From: Shinella sp. CPCC 101442
GTDB taxonomy: Bacteria > Pseudomonadota > Alphaproteobacteria > Rhizobiales > Rhizobiaceae
NCBI RefSeq assembly: GCF_024704725.1
Contig: NZ_JALIQS010000002.1
Location: 1-64,000 of the forward strand
Length of the DNA stretch: 64,000 nt
Reading direction: 5' to 3'
Position 1 is the stretch's first letter, and each line of letters starts with the position of its first letter. Both the position numbers and the translations under genes were made by a program. This document shows positions 57,463 through 64,000 of this stretch, one piece after another. The notes beneath the pieces were generated by a model. It made no database searches, was not told the DNA's origin, and was given only the letters and a program-made list of their open reading frames with translations.

Positions 57463-58317
57463 ATGACCTACAAGACCATCGTGGCGGTGCTGAGTGCTGC
57501 CGAGGACGCCGGAAAAGTCACGGATCATGCGCTGGCGCTGGCGCGCCGCATGGGCGGCCCTGCCAACGCTCATGTCATCGGGATCCATGCGGAGGCGCCC
57601 GTCATCGTGACGCTCATCGCGCCGATGGAGTATCCCGACCCGAACGCCGTGCTCCAGCTCCAGGAACGCGCGCGCGAACAATCCCGGGCGGTCGAGCAAG
57701 CGTTTCGTTCACGCTGCGAACGTGATGATATCTCTTATGAATGGCGGCTTTTCACGGGCACTGCCGGCTATGCGTCGGCCGGTATCATCGACAGTGCCCG
57801 CGCTGGCGACATCGTCCTTGCCGGCCAGTTCGATCCCGATCTGGACGGCCCGGCCCGCGAGGACATCGAGGATCTGCTCTATGAAAGCGGCCGCCCGGTC
57901 TATCTCGTCTCCAACGCGCCTGCCGGCCCCGAGCCTGTCGACCGCGTGCTGCTGGCCTGGAACGGCTCGCGCGAGGCGACGCGCGCTGCCTTCGACGCCC
58001 TGCCTTTCCTGACAGCGGCGAAAGAGGTCGAGATCTTCACCATCGATCCGCCCGACAACAACATGCAATCGGCCGATTTCTGCGGCGCGGAACTGGCCGC
58101 CACCCTCGCCCGCCACGGCGTGAAGATTTCTGTCGCATCCGGCTCTTCGGCCCACCACTCGGTCGCCGAAACGCTGAACCGCCGTGCCACGGATATCGAT
58201 GCAGGCCTCATCGTCATGGGCGCCTACAGCCATTCGCGGCTACGCCAGCGCCTGTTCGGCGGTGTCACCAGCGCCATGATGCGCGGCGCCCGCGTTCCGG
58301 TGCTGATGTCGCGATAG
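57463..58317 (+). CDS. double-domain universal stress protein (284 aa)
   Basis: GGAGG precedes ATG 57463 (MTYKTIVAVLSAAEDAGKV). Two UspA domains follow: residues 1-145 (KTIVAVLSAAEDAGKVTDHALALARR, GDIVLAGQFDPD) and 155-284 (RVLLAWNGSREATRAAFDALPFL, GLIVMGAYSHSRLRQRLFGGVT). The ATP-type G-x-x-G near the C-terminal GAYSHSRLRQRLFGGVT fits the nucleotide-binding UspA kind. It is likely transcribed after the CinA-like gene. Confidence 0.93.
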   Translation: MTYKTIVAVLSAAEDAGKVTDHALALARRMGGPANAHVIGIHAEAPVIVTLIAPMEYPDPNAVLQLQERAREQSRAVEQAFRSRCERDDISYEWRLFTGTAGYASAGIIDSARAGDIVLAGQFDPDLDGPAREDIEDLLYESGRPVYLVSNAPAGPEPVDRVLLAWNGSREATRAAFDALPFLTAAKEVEIFTIDPPDNNMQSADFCGAELAATLARHGVKISVASGSSAHHSVAETLNRRATDIDAGLIVMGAYSHSRLRQRLFGGVTSAMMRGARVPVLMSR

Positions 58318-58431
58318 ACCGACTTGCCTGTGGATCGCCCGGTTTCCATTGCCGGGTGATCATTTTCTTGACGGGCGAAGTGCATTAGAGAGAAGGAATC
58401 TTCTTTTTTTCCGCCTATCAGGAGTCCCGTC

Positions 58432-58929
58432 ATGTCGCTGCCCGACAAAGCCTTCCCCGTATCCTGGGACCAGTTCCACCGCGATGCGCGCGCGCTCGCC
58501 TGGCGCCTGGCGGATGGCGACCGCGAATGGAAGGCGATCGTCTGCATCACCCGTGGCGGCCTCGTGCCGGCCGCCGTCATCTCACGCGAACTCAACATCC
58601 GTCTGATCGAGACAGTCTGCGTCGCCTCCTATCATGACTATGTCTCGCAGGGTGACATGCATGTCCTGAAGGGCATCGCACCGGAGCTGGCCCAGAACGG
58701 CGGTGAAGGCATCCTTATCGTTGACGACCTCACCGATACCGGCAAAACCGCTGCCCAGGTGCGTGCCATGCTGCCGAAGGCGCATTTCGCCGCCGTCTAT
58801 GCCAAGCCGAAAGGTCGTCCGCTGGTCGATACGTTCGTCACCGAAGTCAGCCAGGACACCTGGATCTACTTCCCCTGGGACATGGGCTTCACCTACCAGG
58901 AGCCGATCGCCAAGGCGGCGCGCGACTGA
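58432..58929 (+). CDS. gpt: xanthine phosphoribosyltransferase (165 aa)
   Basis: This salvages xanthine and guanine with PRPP. The PRPP motif is [22 protein letters not shown] (residues 93-114), with the acidic pair DD. The pyrophosphate loop [16 protein letters not shown] is near 40, and [13 protein letters not shown] near the end is diagnostic of bacterial Gpt. CAGGAG precedes the ATG. It stands alone, with a terminator 70 bp downstream. Confidence 0.94.
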   Translation: MSLPDKAFPVSWDQFHRDARALAWRLADGDREWKAIVCITRGGLVPAAVISRELNIRLIETVCVASYHDYVSQGDMHVLKGIAPELAQNGGEGILIVDDLTDTGKTAAQVRAMLPKAHFAAVYAKPKGRPLVDTFVTEVSQDTWIYFPWDMGFTYQEPIAKAARD

Positions 58930-58996
58930 CGTGCCGAGGAGTTGCAGCGCGCCGATCATAGGTTGCGCCACACGGCTTTGATTGACGAATCGTGAT

Positions 58997-59043
58997 AAAA
59001 AGCCGGCGGAAGGCATGCGCCCTTTCGCCGGCTTAATCTTTCC
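58997..59043 (+). terminator. Rho-independent terminator after gpt
   Basis: AGCCGGCGGAAGG (59001-59013) pairs with CCTTTCGCCGGCT (59021-59033) with one G-T pair, followed by TAATCTTT. AAAA precedes it, so it may work in both directions. Confidence 0.75.
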
Positions 59044-59110
59044 GAAATCCCTGCAAAAGATAGTCCTTATGTTCACCGCTCGGAGGCGGTGATGGGAGGC
59101 GCGGATCATC

Positions 59111-59692
59111 ATGTCCTGGAGACGGCCGGCATTGGCGGCGGTGCTTGTGGTTGGCCTCCTGTTTGCGGGACCGACCGGCGCACAACAGGATGTCCGGGTC
59201 ACCGCCATCGCCGACTATGTCGAAGCCAATGTTCGCCCCTGGCTTGCCGAACCTGCCATCGTCAATGCGGTCATCGCGCAGAACGCCGTGCATTCCCGCC
59301 TGAACCAGGCCGAAATCCAGGATCTCGATGCGCGCTGGCGTGTCGAGCTTCTGAGCGGAAAGCGACCGCTTATCGATGCGACACTGTCCAACCCGCTGTC
59401 GCTCTACCTGAAAGGCCGGCAGCGAGCGGCCGAGGGGCTGATCACCGAAATCTTCGTCATGGACAATCGCGGGCTCAATGTCGGCCAGAGCGACATCACC
59501 TCCGACTACTGGCAGGGCGACGAAGCCAAATGGCTGAAGAGTTTCGGCGCCGGCATGCTGGTAGTAGAGGAAGCTGAGCGGGACGAGTCAACGCAACTGA
59601 TGCAGTCGCAGGCGAGTCTTCCCATCCGCGATCCCCGCAGCGGTGCGGTCATCGGCGCCATCACAGTGGGTGTCAATCTGGACGCGCTTTGA
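59111..59692 (+). CDS. secreted PDC-like sensor-type protein (193 aa)
   Basis: Residues 1-24 are a signal peptide (MSWRRPALAAVLVVGLLFAG). The mature part is a single PDC/Cache-like domain: VEANVRPWLAEPAIVNAVIAQNA, LITEIFVMDNRGLNVGQSDITSDYWQGDEAKWLKSFGAG, IRDPRSGAVIGAITVGVNLD. These match the N-terminal helix, central strands and final strand of periplasmic ligand-sensing domains. It has no membrane anchor or output domain, so it may act as a periplasmic binding protein for a separate receptor. It is monocistronic. Confidence 0.75.
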   Translation: MSWRRPALAAVLVVGLLFAGPTGAQQDVRVTAIADYVEANVRPWLAEPAIVNAVIAQNAVHSRLNQAEIQDLDARWRVELLSGKRPLIDATLSNPLSLYLKGRQRAAEGLITEIFVMDNRGLNVGQSDITSDYWQGDEAKWLKSFGAGMLVVEEAERDESTQLMQSQASLPIRDPRSGAVIGAITVGVNLDAL

Positions 59693-60145
59693 CGCCGCGT
59701 GAGGGAATCACTTTATCCACGGATCACATGTCGTCCCGGATGGCTATTGCTTGAAGTCGTGACGCTAAAAAAACCCGCTTTTTTACCAGTGATTTTTTTC
59801 GTTTTTCCACAGCGGCGTGTCCCGCCACCTTACCTTTCGGCGCGAAGCCGCTGATTTTTCAGGCATCCCGGGATGTCCCCATTTTCCACAGGCGGCAGGC
59901 ACAAGATATAGGGTTCAAACTTCGTTCACAAACCAGCCCTTGACGGGAATCGCCCGGATGAGGTTAATGAAATCCAAGTTGCGGCGGCGGCTGGACCGTA
60001 TTGTTACGAGGTCGGTTCTCATCACGAAATCGCGTACCTATGCGCATGTGGCCGGGTGGATGATCCGCTCGCTGCACGAGGGTATTTGCGCACGATTTCC
60101 TGACACGTCATCGCGGTCAATGGGACTGGAAAAAAGAAGCTGTTG
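59693..60145. other. long gap upstream of nrdJ without a recognisable gene
   Basis: Both strands lack credible frames. An A7/T6 hairpin near 59766-59785 may be the end of the PDC-like gene's transcript. The rest is a long leader or promoter region for nrdJ. I looked for a cobalamin riboswitch and saw none of its consensus boxes. Confidence 0.5.
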
Positions 60146-60193
60146 ATACTATATTTAGTGTTTGCAGCTAAACTCAGCACAAGATACAGGATC
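60146..60193. promoter_or_regulatory. NrdR-box pair upstream of nrdJ (candidate)
   Basis: ATACTATATTTAGTGT (60146-60161) is close to the palindromic NrdR box (ACACnAtATnnTGTGT). A weaker second site, GCACAAGATACAGGAT (60178-60193), keeps the left half. The centres are 32 bp apart, the usual three-turn spacing. NrdR, a repressor of ribonucleotide reductase genes, probably acts here. Confidence 0.6.
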
Positions 60194-60314
60194 CCGAAAT
60201 CAATCGGGTTTCCCGCACGGACTGAAGATTTGAGCTGGCTGCAAGGCATTGCGGCCGGACGGGGATAATTGCGCCCTGTTTTGAAGGCAGGCTGCGGCAC
60301 AGAGGACAACGGAC

Positions 60315-63300
60315 ATGCGCATAGAACGTCGTTTCACCAAACCCGGCCAGTCGGCCTATGCGGAAATCGAATTCCGCAAGGCCACGAGCGAGATCAAGAA
60401 CCCGGACGGTTCCATCGTCTTCCGCCTCGCCGATATCGACGTGCCCGCGCAGTTCTCCCAGGTCGCCGCGGATATCCTCGCCCAGAAGTATTTCCGCAAG
60501 GCCGGCGTGCCCGCGCGCCTGAAGAAGGTCGAAGAGAACGACGTTCCCTCCTTCCTGTGGCGCTCCGTGCCGGATACCGAAGCCTTGAAGGCGCTCCCCG
60601 AGGATGAGCGCTTCTGCTCGGAAACCGATGCGCGCCAGGTTTTTGACCGTCTCGCCGGCACCTGGACCTACTGGGGCTGGAAGGGCAAGTATTTCGCCTC
60701 CGAGGAAGACGCTGCCGCCTTCAAGGACGAGCTTGCCTATATGCTCGCCACCCAGCGCGTTGCCCCGAACTCGCCGCAGTGGTTCAACACCGGCCTGCAC
60801 TGGGCCTATGGCATCGATGGTCCCGGCCAGGGCCATTTCTATGTCGACCCCTTCACCGGCAAGCTGACCAAGTCGAAGTCCTCCTACGAGCACCCGCAGC
60901 CGCATGCCTGCTTCATCCAGTCCGTGGAAGACGATCTCGTCAACGAGAACGGCATCATGGACCTGTGGGTGCGTGAAGCCCGCCTCTTCAAGTATGGCTC
61001 CGGCACCGGCTCCAACTTCTCCTATCTGCGCGGCGAAGGCGAAAAGCTTTCGGGCGGCGGCCGTTCCTCCGGCCTGATGAGCTTCCTGAAGATCGGCGAC
61101 CGCGCCGCTGGCGCCATCAAGTCGGGCGGTACGACGCGCCGCGCGGCCAAGATGGTCGTGGTCGACATCGACCACCCGGATATCGAGGCCTACATCAACT
61201 GGAAGGTCAAGGAAGAGCAGAAGGTGGCGGCCCTCGTCACCGGCTCGAAGATCGTCGCCAACCACCTCAAGGCCATCATGAAGGCCTGCGTCAATTGCTC
61301 GGCCGACGGCGACAAGTGCTACGACGCGGCTGAAAACCCGGCGCTCAAGCGCGAAATCCGCGCTGCCAAGAAGAGCCAGGTTCCGGAAAACTACATCAAG
61401 CGCGTCATCCAGTTCGCCAAGCAGGGCTACAAGGACCTCGAGTTCAAGACCTACGACACGGACTGGGATTCGGAAGCCTACCTCACCGTCTCCGGCCAGA
61501 ACTCCAACAACTCCGTCTCGCTGAAGGACGACTTCCTGCGCGCTGTGGAGAACGACGGCGACTGGAACCTGACCGCCCGCAAGGACGGCAAGGTCATGAA
61601 GACGCTGAAGGCCCGCGACCTGTGGGAGCAGATCTCCTACGCCGCCTGGGCATCGGCCGATCCGGGCCTGCACTTCAACACGACGATGAACGACTGGCAC
61701 ACCTCGCCGGCCGCGGGCCCGATCCGCGCCTCGAACCCGTGCTCGGAATACATGTTCCTCGACGACACGGCCTGCAACCTCGCTTCGCTGAACCTGCTTC
61801 AGTTCAAGGATGCCGCCACCAAGAACATCAACATTGCCGACTACGAACACGCCGTCCGCCTGTGGACCATCGTGCTCGAAGTCTCGGTCATGATGGCGCA
61901 GTTCCCGTCGCGCCAGATCGCCGAGCGCTCCTACGAGTACCGCACGCTCGGCCTCGGTTACGCCAACATCGGCGGCCTGCTGATGTCCTCGGGCATCCCC
62001 TACGATTCGACGGAAGGCCGCGCCATTGCCGGCGCGCTGACCGCCATCATGACCGGCGTCTCCTATGCCACCTCGGCCGAAATGGCAGGCGAACTCGGCC
62101 CGTTCCCGGGCTTTGCACCGAACCGCGACAACATGCTGCGCGTCATGCGCAACCATCGCCGTGCAGCCTATGGCGAAACGACCGGCTACGAGCAGCTCTC
62201 GGTCAACCCCGTCGCGCTCATTCATGACGAGTGCCCGGACCAGACCCTGATCGTCCACGCCAAGGCCGCCTGGGACAAGGCCGTGGCACTCGGCGAAAAA
62301 CACGGCTACCGCAACGCCCAGACGACCGTCATCGCGCCGACCGGCACGATCGGCCTCGTCATGGACTGCGACACGACCGGCATCGAGCCCGACTTCGCGC
62401 TGGTGAAGTTCAAGAAGCTCGCCGGCGGCGGTTACTTCAAGATCATCAACCGCGCCGTTCCCGAAGCACTGCGTACGCTCGGCTATTCCGAAAGCCAGCT
62501 CGCCGAGATCGAGGCCTATGCGGTCGGCCACGGCAACTTCAACCAGGCACCGGCCGTCAACCCCGGCTCGCTGAAGGCCAAGGGTTTCCCGGACGACAAG
62601 ATCGAAGCCGTCAATGCCGGTCTCAAGGCCGCTTTCGACATCAAGTTCGCCTTCAACCAGTGGACGCTCGGCGCCGACTTCCTGAAGGATGTGCTGAAGG
62701 TTTCCGATGCGCAGCTCTCCGACATGTCCTTCAACCTCCTGGAGCATATCGGCTTCTCGAAGAAGGATATCGAAGCCGCCAACATCCACGTCTGCGGTGC
62801 GATGACGCTGGAAGGCGCGCCCTTCCTCAAGGCCGAGCACCTCGCCGTGTTCGATTGCGCCAATCCGTGCGGCAAGATCGGCAAGCGCTACCTGTCGGTC
62901 GAAAGCCACATCCGCATGATGGCGGCCGCCCAGCCGTTCATCTCGGGTGCCATCTCCAAGACGATCAACATGCCGAACGAGGCGACCGTCGAGGATTGCA
63001 AGAACGCCTATATGCTCTCGTGGAAGCTCGCGCTGAAGGCCAACGCGCTTTACCGCGATGGTTCCAAGCTCTCCCAGCCACTCAACGCCTCGCTGATCGA
63101 GGATGAGGACGACGAGGACGATGCAATCGAGGCGCTGGTCGCAGCCCCCGCCGCCGCCCAGGCCGTCACGGTCACGGAGAAGATCATCGAGCGCATCATC
63201 GAACGGGTCTCGCGCGACCGTGAGAAACTCCCGAACCGCCGCCAGGGCTACACCCAGAAGGCTGTCGTCGGCGGGCACAAGGTCTATCTGCGCACCGGCG

Positions 63301-64000
63301 AATTCGGCGATGGCCGCCTCGGCGAGATCTTCATCGACATGCACAAGGAAGGTGCTGCCTTCCGTGCGATGATGAACAACTTTGCCATCTCCATCTCGCT
63401 TGGCCTGCAGTACGGCGTGCCGCTCGAGGAATTTGTGGAGGCCTTCACCTTCACCAAGTTCGAGCCGGCCGGCATGGTCCAGGGCAACGACGCGATCAAG
63501 AACGCCACGTCGATCCTCGACTACGTCTTCCGCGAACTCGCCGTCTCCTATCTCGGCCGTCATGACCTCGCGCATGTCGACCAGTCGGACTTCTCCAACA
63601 CCGCGCTTGGCAAGGGCATCCAGGAAGGCAAGACCAACCCGTTCTCGACCGGCTGGACGCGTGGCCACAAGCCGACGCTCATCCAGGGCGGCCAGACCGA
63701 GCGTCAGCTCTCCGAACCCAAGGGTTCTGCCACCGCAGCCCCCGCCAAGGCCGCCTCGACGGGTAACGTAACGGCCTTTGCCGGCAACGCCGCCCGCAAG
63801 CTGGAACCGACCGTCGCCGTTTCCACCCACGAAATCGTCGCCTTCAAGCGCGATTACGAGGAACGCGCTGCCGAACTCGCCGAGGCAATGGCCGACGACG
63901 TTGCCGACGAAGCCGAAGAACAGGGCATCACCGCCCTCTTCTCCGACAAGGCCGCCGCCGAAGCCGCAAGCGCCAAGGCCGACGCCAAGAAGCTGGAAAA
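60315..64000 (+). CDS. nrdJ: vitamin B12-dependent ribonucleotide reductase, class II (partial, 1228 codons in window)
   Basis: It reduces ribonucleotides to deoxyribonucleotides using adenosylcobalamin. The start [20 protein letters not shown] fits alphaproteobacterial NrdJ. The catalytic barrel carries [38 protein letters not shown] (active-site Cys and Asn/Glu) and [22 protein letters not shown]-terminal region with [20 protein letters not shown] follows. The reading frame is open to the right edge, so the final residues with the redox cysteine pair lie outside the window. The 1218-residue minus frame here is a shadow. Confidence 0.95.
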   Translation, partial: MRIERRFTKPGQSAYAEIEFRKATSEIKNPDGSIVFRLADIDVPAQFSQVAADILAQKYFRKAGVPARLKKVEENDVPSFLWRSVPDTEALKALPEDERFCSETDARQVFDRLAGTWTYWGWKGKYFASEEDAAAFKDELAYMLATQRVAPNSPQWFNTGLHWAYGIDGPGQGHFYVDPFTGKLTKSKSSYEHPQPHACFIQSVEDDLVNENGIMDLWVREARLFKYGSGTGSNFSYLRGEGEKLSGGGRSSGLMSFLKIGDRAAGAIKSGGTTRRAAKMVVVDIDHPDIEAYINWKVKEEQKVAALVTGSKIVANHLKAIMKACVNCSADGDKCYDAAENPALKREIRAAKKSQVPENYIKRVIQFAKQGYKDLEFKTYDTDWDSEAYLTVSGQNSNNSVSLKDDFLRAVENDGDWNLTARKDGKVMKTLKARDLWEQISYAAWASADPGLHFNTTMNDWHTSPAAGPIRASNPCSEYMFLDDTACNLASLNLLQFKDAATKNINIADYEHAVRLWTIVLEVSVMMAQFPSRQIAERSYEYRTLGLGYANIGGLLMSSGIPYDSTEGRAIAGALTAIMTGVSYATSAEMAGELGPFPGFAPNRDNMLRVMRNHRRAAYGETTGYEQLSVNPVALIHDECPDQTLIVHAKAAWDKAVALGEKHGYRNAQTTVIAPTGTIGLVMDCDTTGIEPDFALVKFKKLAGGGYFKIINRAVPEALRTLGYSESQLAEIEAYAVGHGNFNQAPAVNPGSLKAKGFPDDKIEAVNAGLKAAFDIKFAFNQWTLGADFLKDVLKVSDAQLSDMSFNLLEHIGFSKKDIEAANIHVCGAMTLEGAPFLKAEHLAVFDCANPCGKIGKRYLSVESHIRMMAAAQPFISGAISKTINMPNEATVEDCKNAYMLSWKLALKANALYRDGSKLSQPLNASLIEDEDDEDDAIEALVAAPAAAQAVTVTEKIIERIIERVSRDREKLPNRRQGYTQKAVVGGHKVYLRTGEFGDGRLGEIFIDMHKEGAAFRAMMNNFAISISLGLQYGVPLEEFVEAFTFTKFEPAGMVQGNDAIKNATSILDYVFRELAVSYLGRHDLAHVDQSDFSNTALGKGIQEGKTNPFSTGWTRGHKPTLIQGGQTERQLSEPKGSATAAPAKAASTGNVTAFAGNAARKLEPTVAVSTHEIVAFKRDYEERAAELAEAMADDVADEAEEQGITALFSDKAAAEAASAKADAKKLE

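Noticed and set aside
59765-59785. A7/T6 hairpin as a terminator of the PDC-like gene
   Set aside because: The stem is only A-T pairs, with a CCCGC loop, too weak to call with confidence.
59693-60314. cobalamin riboswitch before nrdJ
   Set aside because: Neither the GCCACTG-type box nor the other conserved B12-box elements were seen; an NrdR-type palindrome pair explains control better. A covariance-model search would settle it.
60174-63830. 1218-residue open frame on the minus strand
   Set aside because: It is the antisense shadow of nrdJ, caused by high GC. Its Gly/Val/Asp/Arg-rich composition has no domain, while the plus frame is an unmistakable class II reductase.
1-64000. CRISPR arrays or insertion sequences
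   Set aside because: No regularly spaced repeats and no transposase-like frame were seen anywhere in the window.

Overview
The window suggests an alphaproteobacterium of the Rhizobiaceae (Rhizobium/Agrobacterium/Shinella type). The basis is gene content and high-GC codon use: an orfA-pit phosphate operon with a Pho-box-like site, ald divergent from an Lrp/AsnC regulator, PPK2, a B12-dependent NrdJ and many small rhizobial-type orphan genes. Families were assigned by reading the translations; no database was searched.

Region 1 (1-1030) holds three small unknown plus-strand genes and a short hairpin at the extreme left that resembles group II intron domain V. Region 2 (about 1150-32717) is an apparently complete siphovirus-type prophage, almost entirely on the minus strand. 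In transcription order from the right it has: tyrosine integrase; a small unknown gene; an AlpA/excisionase-like regulator; a primase-polymerase/ATPase replication protein with small unknown genes around it; tRNA-Thr and tRNA-Pro; an HNH nuclease; small and large terminase; portal; prohead protease; HK97-type capsid protein; head-tail connectors; tail tube protein; tail chaperones joined by a clear -1 frameshift site (GGGAAAC); tape measure; GTA-like distal tail proteins; tail-tip J protein; a fibre with a C-terminal SGNH hydrolase; and a lysis cassette of holin-like proteins and an amidase endolysin. A GrlR-family gene and other small reading frames on the plus strand look like morons. No CI/Cro-type repressor is recognisable.

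Region 3 (33-37 kb) is a patch of small stress-related or unknown host genes: DUF3597, a DUF892/YciF ferritin-like protein, and a secreted carboxypeptidase-regulatory-like protein. Region 4 (37-44 kb) has a cyclopropane-fatty-acid synthase, a tight sulfur/alanine unit (cysteine synthase, AlaX-type editing protein, mercaptopyruvate sulfurtransferase, GNAT), an OmpA-like protein, a DUF1203 protein, and the ald/lrp pair. Region 5 (44.8-54 kb) has a CorA/ZntB transporter, PPK2, a membrane diguanylate cyclase, HlyU, threonine ammonia-lyase, a TrkH potassium transporter, a secreted unknown, and the DUF47-Pit phosphate module. Region 6 (54-64 kb) has an RTX-type secreted protein, tRNA-Leu(UAA), WrbA, a CinA/MoaB-type protein, a double UspA protein, xanthine phosphoribosyltransferase, a secreted PDC-like protein and the 5' part of nrdJ, which runs off the right edge.

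Several genes of 40-57 codons were found by reading between the longer frames. Among them are a 42-residue secreted peptide, a 55-residue head-tail gene, a 44-residue phage gene with its own terminator, and two ATGA-coupled small gene pairs.
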